This document shows, in pieces, positions 31,888 through 42,425 of a stretch of DNA of 64,000 nucleotides. The DNA comes from Nilaparvata lugens (taxonomy: Eukaryota > Arthropoda > Insecta > Hemiptera > Delphacidae): assembly GCF_014356525.2 (NCBI RefSeq), contig NC_052507.1, forward strand, positions 61,437,295-61,501,294. The letters are read 5' to 3'. Positions within the stretch are counted from its first letter, which is position 1. Every line of letters begins with the position of its first letter. Position numbers and translations under genes: made by a program. The notes under the pieces were generated by a model. That model did not search any database, was not told the origin of the DNA, and worked only from the letters and a program-made list of their open reading frames with translations.

Positions 31888-32942
31888 TGGATATTTTTCT
31901 CATTGTCAACATCACCAACAAAATATATTTGTAGGAATGAAGGTTGCTGATGTTCATCTGGCATAAGGCTCCCAATTCTGTGGTAGACCTGCCCCTGAAC
32001 CTTAAATGTTGGCATGAAGTTTCCCTTCTTAATCTGTTTAGCACCAAATGAAGTCATTTGGAAACATCCATTGTATTTTCGGATTGAAGAGATAAAGTGT
32101 TCTGACAGTGGATACTGGTGCATAAGCAGACCATATAAGGGTTCTGGGTAAGAGGCAGGCTTTGGGAGCTGTACTTTACCACTGGCACAGCACATTCCAG
32201 GGCTCTCATCTTTCCACTTAAGGGCATTGCACCAGATACAGGGATATCGCTGTCCTAATTGTACATCCTTGTCTCCTGGATAATCAAAATGTACATCATA
32301 TTGAAAACCAGACATGGATTTCTTATTCCATATTTTTAACCTATTATGGATTCTACTCTCATTATATCTCACTTTAGCCGCTTGATTCACATTAGGGCTT
32401 CTCTCATTACAATTATTTGTATTTCCCCTATTCACTTCTGGATTAGATTTTCTGTATTTCTCTGTTGCTTTTCTATTAACTTCTGGGTGGGACTCATTAT
32501 AATTTTCAACAGCCTTCCTGTGCACTTCTGGGTGAGACTCATTATACTTTTCAACAGCCTTCCTGTGCACTACTGGGTGGGACTCATTATACTTTTCAAC
32601 AGCCTTCCTATGCACTTCTGAGTGGGATTCATCATACTTTTCAACAGCCTTCCTGTGCACTTCTGGATTTGACTTCCTATATTTGTCATTGGATACTCTA
32701 TTCTTCTTCCTCAAAATGTTATTTGTGAACCACTTTCTGCGTTTCTTTCCCCTTGAACTTGAAGAGCTTGTTACAGAGAGAGCAACAGACTCATCTGAAC
32801 TTGTAAGATCAATATGTTTGTGTGTTTCAACCTCAGAGATCTCAAGAGTGATATTAGGTTGTCGTGAATAGGCTGGTGGAGAGTTATCAGGTTGTTGTGA
32901 TGGATTATCGAGAGGTATGAGAACATCAGAATGACCATTCAT
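31806..32942 (-). pseudogene. Helitron Rep-helicase, repeat-rich N-terminus
   Basis: A 378-codon minus-strand frame. Residues 1-75 are Ser/Pro-rich and end in a basic patch (SRGKKRRKWFTNN). Residues about 80-200 consist of a roughly 14-residue unit, HRKAVEKYNESHPEV, repeated seven or more times with variation. A CysCys region follows (YPCIWCNALKWKDESPGMCC, then GKVQLPKPASYPEPLYGLL). The start of the Helitron_like_N region ends the conserved part (PSFLQIYFVGDVDNEKNIHC). The frame shifts at about 31880 into the next piece. The repeated unit is charged and probably helical. Confidence 0.8.
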
Positions 32943-33378
32943 TCATCAAGTCTCCAGTAAACCTGAGTCTTTTTGTTTCTTCATCGGCGTCTCCAAATCT
33001 TTGCAGTAACACTTTATTATGGTACACTTCAAATGTAAAAGGAAATATCTCAGAGGCAGCCATTATTTCACAAGTAGTACCATATGTGTCAGCATTGGAC
33101 ATGTGGGCCAGGTATTCCGGCTTTGTCCTGTATGTATCACCAGATGGTTTCATGGTGAATGGCTTAAACCGACGCCAATTATTTGATATATGTTGCACAA
33201 TCTGGAATCGAACCTGGTTACTTCGTGCATCAGTGCTATACATCAGGTAAGATAGGGAAGAGAATAGACATGCACCATCACCCCTGATCAAAATAACTTC
33301 ATGGCGCACCTCTTCACCACCAATAACAATTTCCTCCATTTTCAATATTTTTCTAACAACCAAAAATGTATTACTCAA
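32926..33378 (-). CDS. Helitron-encoded OTU-family cysteine protease
   Basis: A 150-codon minus-strand frame with no internal stop. It contains LIRGDGACLFSSLSYLMYST (the OTU catalytic D-G-x-C block, Asp and Cys present), NQVRFQIVQHISNNWRRFKP (second helix), EYLAHMSNADTYGTTCEIMA and FPFTFEVYHNKVLLQRFGDA. OTU proteases cleave ubiquitin-like chains and are carried by a subset of animal Helitrons. The C-terminus reads FTGDLMNEWSF where an H-Y/H-W catalytic histidine block is expected, so the histidine seems lost or altered. It overlaps the next ORF by 17 bp in another frame; in intact elements the two are usually one polyprotein. Confidence 0.8.
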   Translation of the reverse strand: MSNTFLVVRKILKMEEIVIGGEEVRHEVILIRGDGACLFSSLSYLMYSTDARSNQVRFQIVQHISNNWRRFKPFTMKPSGDTYRTKPEYLAHMSNADTYGTTCEIMAASEIFPFTFEVYHNKVLLQRFGDADEETKRLRFTGDLMNEWSF

Positions 33379-34319
33379 ATTGAGGTTGATGTCAAATGTA
33401 AAAAAGAATAAAACCGAGTTTAGTTTAAATTCCGATAATAAACAGTATTTAATTCACTTTCTCTATAAATTTACTTTCTCTACACTAAAATGAAATGGCT
33501 ACTGAATAAATATTTACGGTACGGAATATAATTATGTACAGTAGTCGTTGAAGTACTTCTCAAAGCACACTACTCAATGGAAATCAGTATGATAATCAGT
33601 ATAATACCTGAAGTATAGCTGCAGCACTATTCAAAGCACACTACCATATCAGTATGAGATTATGTAATTAGATTAAATGAGTTTCAAGAGTATGGTATTC
33701 CAGTAATATAGCAAAGTACAGTATAGTTGTACTTTATAGTATAGTCCAGTACAGTTATGACACAATACTGATCTTTATAGTATAGTAAAATGTACAACAG
33801 TGTTCAATAAGACAGAATTCAGATTATACAGCTCACCCACAGGCATTAACACAGATCACAGCTCACAATTGACAATACTCACTAACTCACAACTCAAAAG
33901 CTCACTGCAAACTGACTGAAAATACTAAAACAACCATCAAAAAATAATCATTGTCCTATCGTTTGACACTGGATATAATGTCTCGTCATGATATTCATGA
34001 AGAAACCATGACATTTTTCATCTCACAATAGTTAATAGAAGATTAGAATGCAAAAGCCTATTTCGATCAGGTGGAATGATAGGTGAATAAATTATTCTTT
34101 ACATCGTGAGAAAAAGATTACAAAATTAAAATCAATTGATTATTGAGATTACGAAATTGAAATTAAATTAAGATTATTAAAAATTAAACGTTAAATTATA
34201 AAAAAAATAAATAAATGAAGAAAAAATCAGACAGACCTGTGTAACAAATTTAAACAATTTCTCCATCAATTTGAAAAAAATTGACAGCCTTCAGACAGCT
34301 CTTTAAAAACACCTGTTAC
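33379..34319. other. Helitron 5' non-coding region
   Basis: AT-rich, no coding frame. Recurrent short strings (GTATAGT..AGTACAGT at 33715-33795, AAGCACACTAC at 33557 and 33636) suggest local duplications. It may hold the element's promoter, but I see no clear core promoter. Confidence 0.5.
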
Positions 34320-35350
34320 CATATCGGCGTATCTTTGGCGAACAAAATTCTTCCACTTCAGCTGAATCTGTGTACTGAATTTTTCTAAATATATTTCCAT
34401 CAATTATTGAAAAAGTTGAAAAAACGCAAAAAAGCTGAGAAAAACGTTAGGAAAAAGCTGATTTCGGGTGTATCTTTGATGAAATATTAAAGTCACCGCA
34501 TCACAACATTTTTAGACCCTAGCTAAACCTCTATACCAAATATGAACATTTTCTGTCTATTACTTGATGAAAGAACTGAGAAAACGCAAAAAATGAACGC
34601 TAATTTTGGGCGTATCTTTAACATTATTGCAAATTCCTTCCAACACAACATTATTAAATATCTAATAATATACAAAATAGCTGAGCTTCTGTACTAAATT
34701 TGAACATGTTCTGTTCATTTGTTCTCGATAAAGCTGAGAGAATGCTGAAAAACGCAGATTTTGGGCATATCTTTGGAAATTTTTTTCAAATCCATTCTTA
34801 GTGCGCCTCTAAAGGGCCAACTAAACATACCTACTAAATTTGAAATTCTATGTCATATTTTTATCATAAATGTTAGGACGATCCAGTCGGGGGTCCAGAC
34901 TCGGGGGCCCATCTGGCTGAATGGATATGGTGAGCGAATCGAGCCTGATGGCTATTCCCAGGAATAGCTCTGATTAAAGAAGCAGTGCCCAATTAATTTT
35001 TCCGCGATAAATGCATTTTAATCTTCAACTTGGTGCCAACCTAACAAAGTCAACTCAATTTAATGCCAACCTGACAAAATTATTAATTTAGGTACCAGTT
35101 AACAACTGTTTCGAAGAGGTACTCCCTCTAGATTATAGTTCTCTATCAACATATGGTATGAACATTTTTCAATTATAATTAAGGGATTGGAATAAGAAGA
35201 ATATACATGCTAAAAAACGAACTTCAAACCCTTAAAAACCATTCTTAGAGTTTAAATATTGCCAAAAGATTTCTTAGTGCGCCTCTAAATGGCCAACTGA
35301 ACATACCTACCAAATTGGAACGTTTTTGGTCCGGTAGATTTTTAGTTCTG
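34320..35350. repeat. Degenerate repeats in the Helitron 5' region
   Basis: A unit of about 130-170 bp containing a TTTTGGGCGTATCTTT-like string, then TACTAAATTTGAACAT and GAGAAAACGCAAAAA, recurs at about 34325, 34467, 34605 and 34760. The block AGTGCGCCTCTAAA.GGCCAACT appears at 34800 and again at 35277. Copies are strongly diverged. Confidence 0.6.
34877..34953 (-). repeat. Helitron subterminal inverted repeat, 5' side
   Basis: Reverse-complement partner of 29688-29760: GACGATCCAGTCGGGGGTCC at its left and GAGCCTGATGGCTA at its right. Confidence 0.7.
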
Positions 35351-35394
35351 CGAGTGAGTGAGTCAGTCAGTCAGTCAGTCAGTGAGTGAGTGCC
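35351..35394. repeat. GTGA/GTCA tetranucleotide microsatellite
   Basis: GAGTGAGTGAGTCAGTCAGTC and onward, next to the Helitron 5' end (CCATTTTGCTTTTATATATA). Confidence 0.9.
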
Positions 35395-35472
35395 ATTTTG
35401 CTTTTATATATAATATAACTATATCTACTAACTCATAGATAATATAACTACTTATAACTATATAATATAACT

Positions 35473-35817
35473 AACAAATTTGAAAAAAAAACGTTTTTTG
35501 AGCTTTTGTAGGTTATAACTAAAAACATATGCGTTTTAGAGGAAATTTCTGTGGAACAAAAATAATTGGAGAGGAAGATTTTTAAAACATTATTGTCTAA
35601 AAAAACGGTTGAATATCTTGAAAGGTTATTGAAATACAAGCGATATAGCAAAATCCTGAAAAGTTTGGCGGCCATCTTGTTTTCGAGGTGTTTGCCTGTG
35701 ATTTCGACTTATCATCCCTATTATGCTAGACCTAATGAAGAAATTGAGACATCTTCCACGTCTGTTACTCAAAAATGACCACGGAGTGCCTTATTCATGA
35801 CATTTGCGCCCGGACTA
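35473..35817 (-). repeat. Terminal-repeat arm of an unclassified element (right, inverted)
   Basis: Reverse-complement partner of 27596-27970, ending CGGACTA at 35817. The Helitron lies directly inside this arm, apparently inserted at the AT-rich inner edge. Confidence 0.75.
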
Positions 35818-35818
35818 A

Positions 35819-35966
35819 AAGTTATTAACAAAATGTTAATAACTTAATCCTTATAGATTCTATTTGATTGAACGGAACTTGACAAACACATATGTTCATC
35901 ATGTGTATGATAAGTTATGTTCAATCTAATAGAATCTATGAGGATTAAGTTATTAGCATTTAGTTA
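35819..35966. repeat. Hairpin MITE
   Basis: The left arm (GTTAATAACTTAATCC..TATAGATTCTATTTGATTGAAC) and right arm form a long imperfect palindrome of about 60 bp per arm around the centre ACACATATGTTCATCATGTGT. It abuts the end of the repeat arm at 35817. No coding capacity. Confidence 0.7.
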
Positions 35967-36091
35967 ACCACTTTGGTGTAAACTCAAGTGTTTTTGGGCA
36001 CTCAAATAGTAGGTAAGGACAGACACTGATTAGGTCAGACTCATTACAGAACAACTGGTTGACTGTCAATAATCACATATTTTCACTTTCC

Positions 36092-36216
36092 TTGCCCTAT
36101 TACCATAGGTAAGGAAAGTATTGCTTTCCAAAAAAAATTAAGGTACCCAAATTTGTAAATTTCTATACGTTTCGAGGTCCCATGAGCCCAAAAAAAGTGG
36201 TTTTTGGGTATTGGTC

Positions 36217-36266
<50 letters not shown>

Positions 36267-36500
36267 AGTGTATGTGCATCTGTGTACACCATATCTCATC
36301 TCCCAATTAATGGAATAACTTGAAATTTGGAACTTAAGGTCCTTCCCCTATAAGGATCCGACACAAACAATTTCAATCGAATGCAATTCAAGATAACAGC
36401 TAAAATGGCGAAAATGATGTCAAAAACAGGGTTTTTCGCGATTTTCTCGAAAATGGCTCCAACGATTTTTATCAAATTCATACCTAAAATAGTCATCGTT
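36092..36500 (+). repeat. Dispersed repeat with GT microsatellite (copy 1)
   Basis: Starts CTATTACCATAGGTAAGGAA, then AAAAAAATTAAGGTACCC, TTTTTGGGTATTGGTCTGTA and a (GT)n tract at about 36220-36264, then CATCTCCCAATTAA. The first 200 bp match 39917-40105. No coding frame. Confidence 0.7.
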
Positions 36501-37545
36501 AAGCTCTATCAACTGCCACAAGTCCCATATCTGTAAAAATTTCAGGAGCTCCACCCCATTTAGGTAAATTTGATTTTAGATTCCCAATTATCAGGCTCTA
36601 GATACAATTTAAACAGAAAATTCCAAATGGAAAAGATTGAGCATGAAAATCTCTACATTTAATGTTCTGTATTATTTTCACCTAAAATTTTAAATAAGCT
36701 CGAAATTCGAGAAAATGTTATTATTTCAATTGCAAACTGTTGGCAACTGTTGATTCTATTAAATCATTCACAATGAAGACATAGCAGACCTCGTGTGTCT
36801 CCAGCGTTATAGTCCTGTCACCAGCTGGCTTAGATCGTTGAAAAGTAGACTTGAAATGCGCGGGAACACTAGCGTCAGGTGATAAATTTTCATAATGGCA
36901 AGGAAATTTGTGTGAGTGCGCCACACCAGATTTTTTACTCTACACATGACATTATAACCTGAATCTATTTTGTCTAATAAGACCAAGCGGTGGAGAATAT
37001 CAGTGTAAAGGGAGGAGGTATCTATAACCCTTACCCTAAACCTGACATGATTGTAACGGGTGGAGGAATTAATAACACTACTCAACACCTGTCACCATTG
37101 TAATAGTTTGAAGTTACCTATAACATTACCCCAAACCTGAAACCATTGTAACGGTTGGAGGTAAAGGGGAACTTTGTTAGCCCCACATTTTGTAACAAAG
37201 AAAAAATATAATAATTGCTCTTAAAATCTCTACCCAGCTATTAACCTGTTCAACTATTTGAATCCACGGTTGGGAGTTTTGGATGGATAAGAAGCAAGTT
37301 AGCAAATCTTTTATGGCAACACAAAATTTAGGTGCTTACTTTGTGCATGAATAAATTCTTCAACAATCAAAAACAAGGTTCTCTAGAGTTCATATTGGGA
37401 AAATTCAGTTCAATTTTGATCAGTTCAACAACCTGAAAGAAAGGAACAAAAAAAACTACAATTCAAACCTCTCAATATTCCCCACATTACATTACCCCCT
37501 CCTCTAAAAAAAGATCTCCACTAAAAGATTAATTTTCATTGACAC
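36501..37545. other. No clear gene; possible retroelement-derived DNA
   Basis: Contains repeated strings (TTGTAACGG.TGGAGG at 37053 and 37146; CCTATAACATTACCC / CTATAACCCTTACCC) and a purine run on the minus strand (AGAGGAGGGGG near 37495) next to an ACATTACATT junction, which might be a polypurine tract beside an LTR. I could not find a matching second LTR in the window. Confidence 0.3.
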
Positions 37546-37881
37546 TCAATTATTTTCTTTCACACTTAAATCTGGACACTTGACACTCTTATCTGTGGTT
37601 GACATCATCATCCGCGCCTTAAGCTGGATCCTGGAACAGCTCCTGGATGTTGTTATGGCGGTGGCCGGGGGGATGCAACAGATGGTAGTGCCCAGGCATC
37701 TCAGCCCGAGGTGGTTAACATCAGCTGGAACGGAAGCCAGATCTGTCAGTTGAAGGTCAGTCAGCTGATGATGGGAACCGCTTGCCTCAGCGCCACCAAT
37801 AAAGATTTCCGCCTCCAATGACTCAGGAACAGTGGACTCCAGTTCAGCAGCGCAAATGACGTCATCTCTCACAATGATCAC
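37546..37881 (-). other. Hypothetical open frame, unlike its neighbours in composition
   Basis: A 111-codon minus-strand frame, clearly more GC-rich than the flanks. It includes ELESTVPESLEAEIFIGGAE and HHQLTDLQLTDLASVPADVN. No family is recognised. The possible polypurine tract directly downstream would fit the 3' end of an LTR element's last ORF, but this is weak. It may be the tail of a decayed gene. Confidence 0.3.
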
Positions 37882-39786
37882 AATAATTACTTTTTCAACA
37901 TTTAATGTAATTGGGATGTGCCAGTCCCAGAAAGAAATACTAACAATAGCTCAAAATAGAAATGACCGGGCCCTTCAAAAAACATTAATTTTCAACTCGA
38001 ATTATTCACTTCTCTTCACAAAACAACAATATCAGAACGCATAATCTAATTCCTAAAACTGTAAATAATTCCCCAAGTCATTATCAAATGCAATTTCAAT
38101 TCATTATCTTGTTTCAATTAATTTCAAAATGAATAACAATTATTCTATCTCTCTGTCTATGGATTCAAAACAATAGCCTGCCAGCTTGCATTTTCAAAGT
38201 GGCGTTCAGTTTTCATATTCAATTGTCTACTATGCTTTCAACTAATTTTCCGTTTATTTCTACAATAGTCAAAAGTTATAAGTGTTTGAAATTTTGATCC
38301 TTGAGGTGTCCTTAAGCGCGCCTCTCCACTGGGAAATACTGAAATGAAGTGCATCTAACGGGTGATTCTCATAGAACATGATATCATGAACTTATATGTC
38401 ATTGTGCGAAATATCAATGTGAGGACAATGTAGTTGGTGATGATGGTTGAAGCTGGAGATTAGGTGTTTTTCACAATACAAGGCCCATTGTTGTCAGGTG
38501 TACCTGGAAATCTATATGAGATAGAGCGCTTTACCTGATCTCAGATTGTAGAGCACTAAAATACGCCCAGAGGGATCTTGGAATATACATCTAAATTAAT
38601 GGTAGCAATCGGAAGATATTGTTGATCAAAAACTAAAATTTATCAAAATTTATTCTTTCTATAAATTTCACTCATTTTTTGAAAAATCATAACTAAGTAC
38701 TCATTGGAGATAGAGAGTTCCGGATGATCCCATTTTATTCAGAATTTTATAATCTAAAAAAAGGCGACAGCAAATTTTTCTGTCCGATTACGAGATTTGG
38801 CAGAAATAGCTGAAAACTCGAAAATGAGCCGAAAATACGGGTTTTTTGGCCACCCTGTATAGGAAATTTTGCATGAAGAAATTGGTTCTGGACTTCTCTT
38901 ATGTACCCAAATAATATATTAAGGAATCAGAACTACAATATAAATTGCATGCACCAATGTATATAGTGAAATCGCTGTTGTATGGGTTTTGAAAAGAAAT
39001 TTTGAATAAAAAAATTTTGTTAAGACAACGATTTTCTAAAAATATTGAAATAATTTATAAATGATTGATTATCAGTAATAAGGAAACCCTATTGCTAATT
39101 ATTCGGTATACTCATCTAATGGAATGAATTCAGGAAAAATTCAATCAAACACAATTGTTGTTTAGAAATTCATTATTAAAAAAAGGATTACCACTTCACA
39201 AAATATTATATACATAACAATATCCTTATTCTATCCTTACTCATTGATGATGGGCCCATTTTGTTGAATAAAGTCTTTCATGATTCTCATCATATTTGTT
39301 GGAAAATTCAAAATCTCTCTACAAAATAGAAAGAAAGAAACTTGAAGTGAATAATCACATCGTGGAGTTGTTGTTAAATCTAGGGCCGCTTGCCGGCAAC
39401 TGAATAAGGAGAAAATAATTCCTCCCCTCTACCAATACAAGCACTGTCCGGGTGCTCACCCAGAGTTGGCTGAGTAAGCAGAAGTAAATAAATGCTCTCT
39501 TTGTTCTTATTCTTCGTATTTATATGCCATATTATAAAAGAAAGGGAAATGAAATTTGATTCATAATCAACATTCGTTTTATTATTGACTGGACTAATAG
39601 GGATATTAGACAGTTCAGATTTCAACCATTATGAGAAAATCAGGTTCCCAGGATAACGAGAGGCTCAAAAAATAAGAACTCATTGGGGTGGGATGGTATT
39701 AATTATCAAAGAATCATCTTATTTTATACTCAAATCTTTAACATATTTTTTGATATGTTACACATATCTCTTTTCACATCTCTTTT
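37882..39786. other. No recognisable gene
   Basis: About 1.9 kb of AT-rich DNA without coding signal. The string GGCCACCCTGTATA near 38850 resembles ends of short insect DNA elements, but I cannot define one. A GC-poor frame at 39380-39625 (minus) has no motif. Confidence 0.45.
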
Positions 39787-39915
39787 GGTATGGGACATTT
39801 TCCTGATTTGTTCAAATATGCTGTATTGAAACCTTTGTATAAGAAGGGGGATAAACATGACCCTGTTAATTATATAGACCAGTTGCTCTGCTCCCATCTG
39901 TCTCGAAATTTTTAC
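39787..39915 (+). pseudogene. Reverse transcriptase fragment
   Basis: The plus-strand frame reads MGHFPDLFKYAVLKPLYKKG followed by DKHDPVNY, the RT region from GxFPxxxKxAxxxPxxKKGD to NYRP of a Jockey/CR1-type element. It is cut off on the right by the dispersed repeat at 39917. Confidence 0.7.
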
Positions 39916-39916
39916 T

Positions 39917-40110
39917 TTCCTATTACCATAGGTAAGGAAAGTATTGTTTTCCAAAAAAAAATTAAGGTACCCTAATTTCTAATTTTTTTTACGTTTCAAG
40001 GTCCCCTGAGTCCAAAAAAGTGGTTTTTGGGGATTGGTCTGTATGTGGGTGTGTATGTATGTGCTCCTGTGTACATGATATTTCATCTCCCAATTAACGG
40101 AATAGTGCAT
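39917..40110 (+). repeat. Dispersed repeat with GT-rich segment (copy 2)
   Basis: Matches 36092-36300: CTATTACCATAGGTAAGGAA, AAGGTACCCTAATTT, TGGTTTTTGGGGATTGGTCT, then a short TGTATGTGGGTGTG tract. Same orientation as copy 1, with a much shorter microsatellite. Confidence 0.7.
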
Positions 40111-40504
40111 AAAAATTGCATCAATGAGGCATGCAATTTATAGTCTACACAGCTGCTGATTCTTTACCAAGTTACATTGAGATATTGAATTGCATGCGTC
40201 ATGGCATGCGATTTATAGTCCACTCGACAGCTGATTTATGATGAATAATAGTATGATTTTTACTCCAATATTGGCGTATGAAGGAGGCTCCTTTTTCCTT
40301 TTATATTATCCTTGAAATGCAAAATTTCCAAAAACCTTGTATATACATCGACGTGCAATTTAAAAGGAACATACCTGTCAAATTTCATGAAAATCTATTA
40401 CCGCATTTTACCATAAATGCGCAACATATAAACATTAAAACATTAAGAGAAATGCCAAACCGTTGACTTGAATCTTAGACATCACTTCGCTCGGTCAAAA
40501 ATAA

Positions 40505-41160
40505 TATTGAGACATTACTCTTTTTCTGAAACTTATTATTTATTATCAATTATAATCACAATATTGGATTTGTTTTGTTTATCTTTATGTGAATATCATA
40601 TCTATCAAATTGAACCTGACTAACAGCAAGTGAATTTCCAAAAATGGTATTGTTTGACTCCAAAATTTTTTTGGAATTTTCTAAATGTCAATTTCATGTA
40701 TACCTATGGTTTTCTTCAACTGTCCTAACTCTTCTTTTTGAATGTTTCAGATTACTAATATTTTTCATGAATAGTTATAATTTCTTCTTTATTTTTAAGA
40801 TTGATTTCAATTTGTTGTGTGATACTTAAGTTTTATTTCTGACTTCACTCAAATCTTTATTATTCATTACTACAATATTGTCATTAACTTTAGAAAATTA
40901 GAAGAACCACATGAATTCTTTTTCATTCAGAGTTTGATTTAAAGTTACCTTACTTGATTTTCAATGCAATTCATGATTTTGTTAATGATTTAACATCCTC
41001 ATCTATTTTTACATAATTTTCTTCAAAAGTTTCGTTCACTTGTTCAGTTTTATCTAAAGCTTTCTTCATAAGATCAATGTCCTGTTTCAATTCTACTTTT
41101 GTTGTTTGTATTGAATTCTTATTAGCTTACTCACTTTGCTTAATAGTATTTTCTTGTGTA
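40505..41160 (-). pseudogene. Second, more decayed copy of the 25439-26980 gag-like element
   Basis: Plus-strand strings TGTGAATATCATATCTATCA, TCAATTTCATGTA.ACCTA, TTCTTCATAAGATCAATGTC and TTAGCTTACTCACTTTGCTT occur in the same order as in 26070-26640. The coding frame (minus) is destroyed by many indels; only the coiled-coil and adjacent regions are covered. Confidence 0.65.
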
Positions 41161-41370
41161 GTAGATAGATTTTACCAATCCTGGCACAGGGTCAAAGTTC
41201 AAGGTTGAAGGTCGAAGGTCCAGGTCAAAAAAATATATATAAAAATGAAAATGTTTTCTAAAAAATTAAAATTTAATGGAAATTATTACAATTTATTAAA
41301 AATTATTAAAATTCATTGAAATATATTAAACATTATTAGAATTTATTAAATTTTTTAAAAACTAGAATAA

Positions 41371-41885
41371 TCACTTACAAATTGCTATGCCAAGAAGTGA
41401 ATCACATGTTACTGTATGGAATGTCAGACCACCAGGTAAAATTGTGAAGTTGAATGTATCAGCAAAAACTTTAATCTGTCTTACTTTAGGAGAATCTTTA
41501 ATCAGATCAGCATTGAAGTCACCAACAATAATTATGTGGTTGTATCTATGCATAACTCTAGCTAATGCATCCTCAAATGTGTGTAAACTACCTGCCCTAG
41601 GCGGGCGATAAACACCAGTGACCAAAACAGACTTGCCACCCACTCTCACATCAAGGAGGAGGAATTTGGGAGAATGAGAGTACACCGACTCCGAACACAC
41701 TATAACTTGAGCTGCAAAAGAGGATCTTACATAGATAACTACTCCCCCACCACCCTTATCAATTCTGTCGCTTCTAAATAGTGAATATCCAGGAATAGCA
41801 AAAGCTGAAGACTGCAAACTAGGTTCAAGCCAAGACTCACTCAATACTACAATATCAAGAGTGACTGAAGTAACAAGATGACAAA
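41371..41885 (-). pseudogene. Non-LTR endonuclease fragment
   Basis: A minus-strand frame of 157 codons, extending slightly upstream (VTLDIVVLSESWLEPSLQSS). It has RIDKGGGGVVIYVRSSFAAQ, VLVTGVYRPPRAG and YNHIIIVGDFNADLIKDSPK, the first three conserved blocks of the AP-type endonuclease (SESW, Y.PP, GDFN). The frame ends shortly after, before the SDH block, at an ATT-rich tract (41230-41355). The 5' and 3' parts of the element are missing. Confidence 0.75.
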
Positions 41886-42425
41886 TAAAAATGGTAGTTA
41901 GATTCTCTTACGAACTGCTACATGACTTTGAAATAATAATATGATAAGAAATGAGAATGGATTAAAAGATAAGATTATAGCATAAATTCAACATGGGTTC
42001 CCGCTTATCTATATGTGCAATAATATAGGTTTTCAGCAATAATTGTTATCACTGAAAAAAAGAAGGAGCTGCTATGGTACAATAAAGATATGTAGACATA
42101 TCCACATTCACCAATCCTGTTTTGAATTATGATTCAATTGCATTCTATCGACACTCATCTTGTGTCATCAATGAAGCTTTCAACTCACAGTCTCATCATT
42201 CAAGAATTATTCTAATCAACAATTCTAATGCAAATTACATAGCTACAAATTCTATTACAAATTTATGTGAGTATGGTATGCATATTCATAATCTATGCAT
42301 ATGGTATGCATATTCTATCCTATGGGTACCGGTTCTCTCTATCCACATTGAAAATAGACTGAAACTAGGACTACTATTATAAGAATAATGTAATGGGTCC
42401 ATGAGACAAATTAGAGCAAAGGGAA
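41886..42425. other. No recognisable gene
   Basis: AT-rich, with a short duplicated string (GGTATGCATATTC at 42275 and 42303). No coding signal. Confidence 0.45.

Larger units (their letters stand above)
29684..35413 (-). mobile_element. Helitron with OTU domain, internally deleted
   Basis: On the minus strand the element ends at 29684 with GATGGCTAG followed by T. A strong hairpin (CCAGGGG...CCCCTGG, 29722-29741) lies about 35-55 bases before the end. Coding order from the 5' side is OTU protease, repeat-rich N-terminus, partial Rep, partial PIF1-type helicase (33378 to 30112). The 5' side ends near 35413 in ATATATAAAAGCAAAATGGC followed by a TCAC/TGAC microsatellite. The exact first base is uncertain because that flank is very AT-rich. 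A subterminal sequence at 29688-29760 is repeated inverted at 34877-34953. The HUH catalytic region of Rep and the Walker A part of the helicase are missing. Confidence 0.8.

Noticed and set aside
36501..37545. Possible LTR with polypurine tract near 37495
   Set aside because: No second LTR, primer-binding site or polymerase found nearby; reported only as a weak note.
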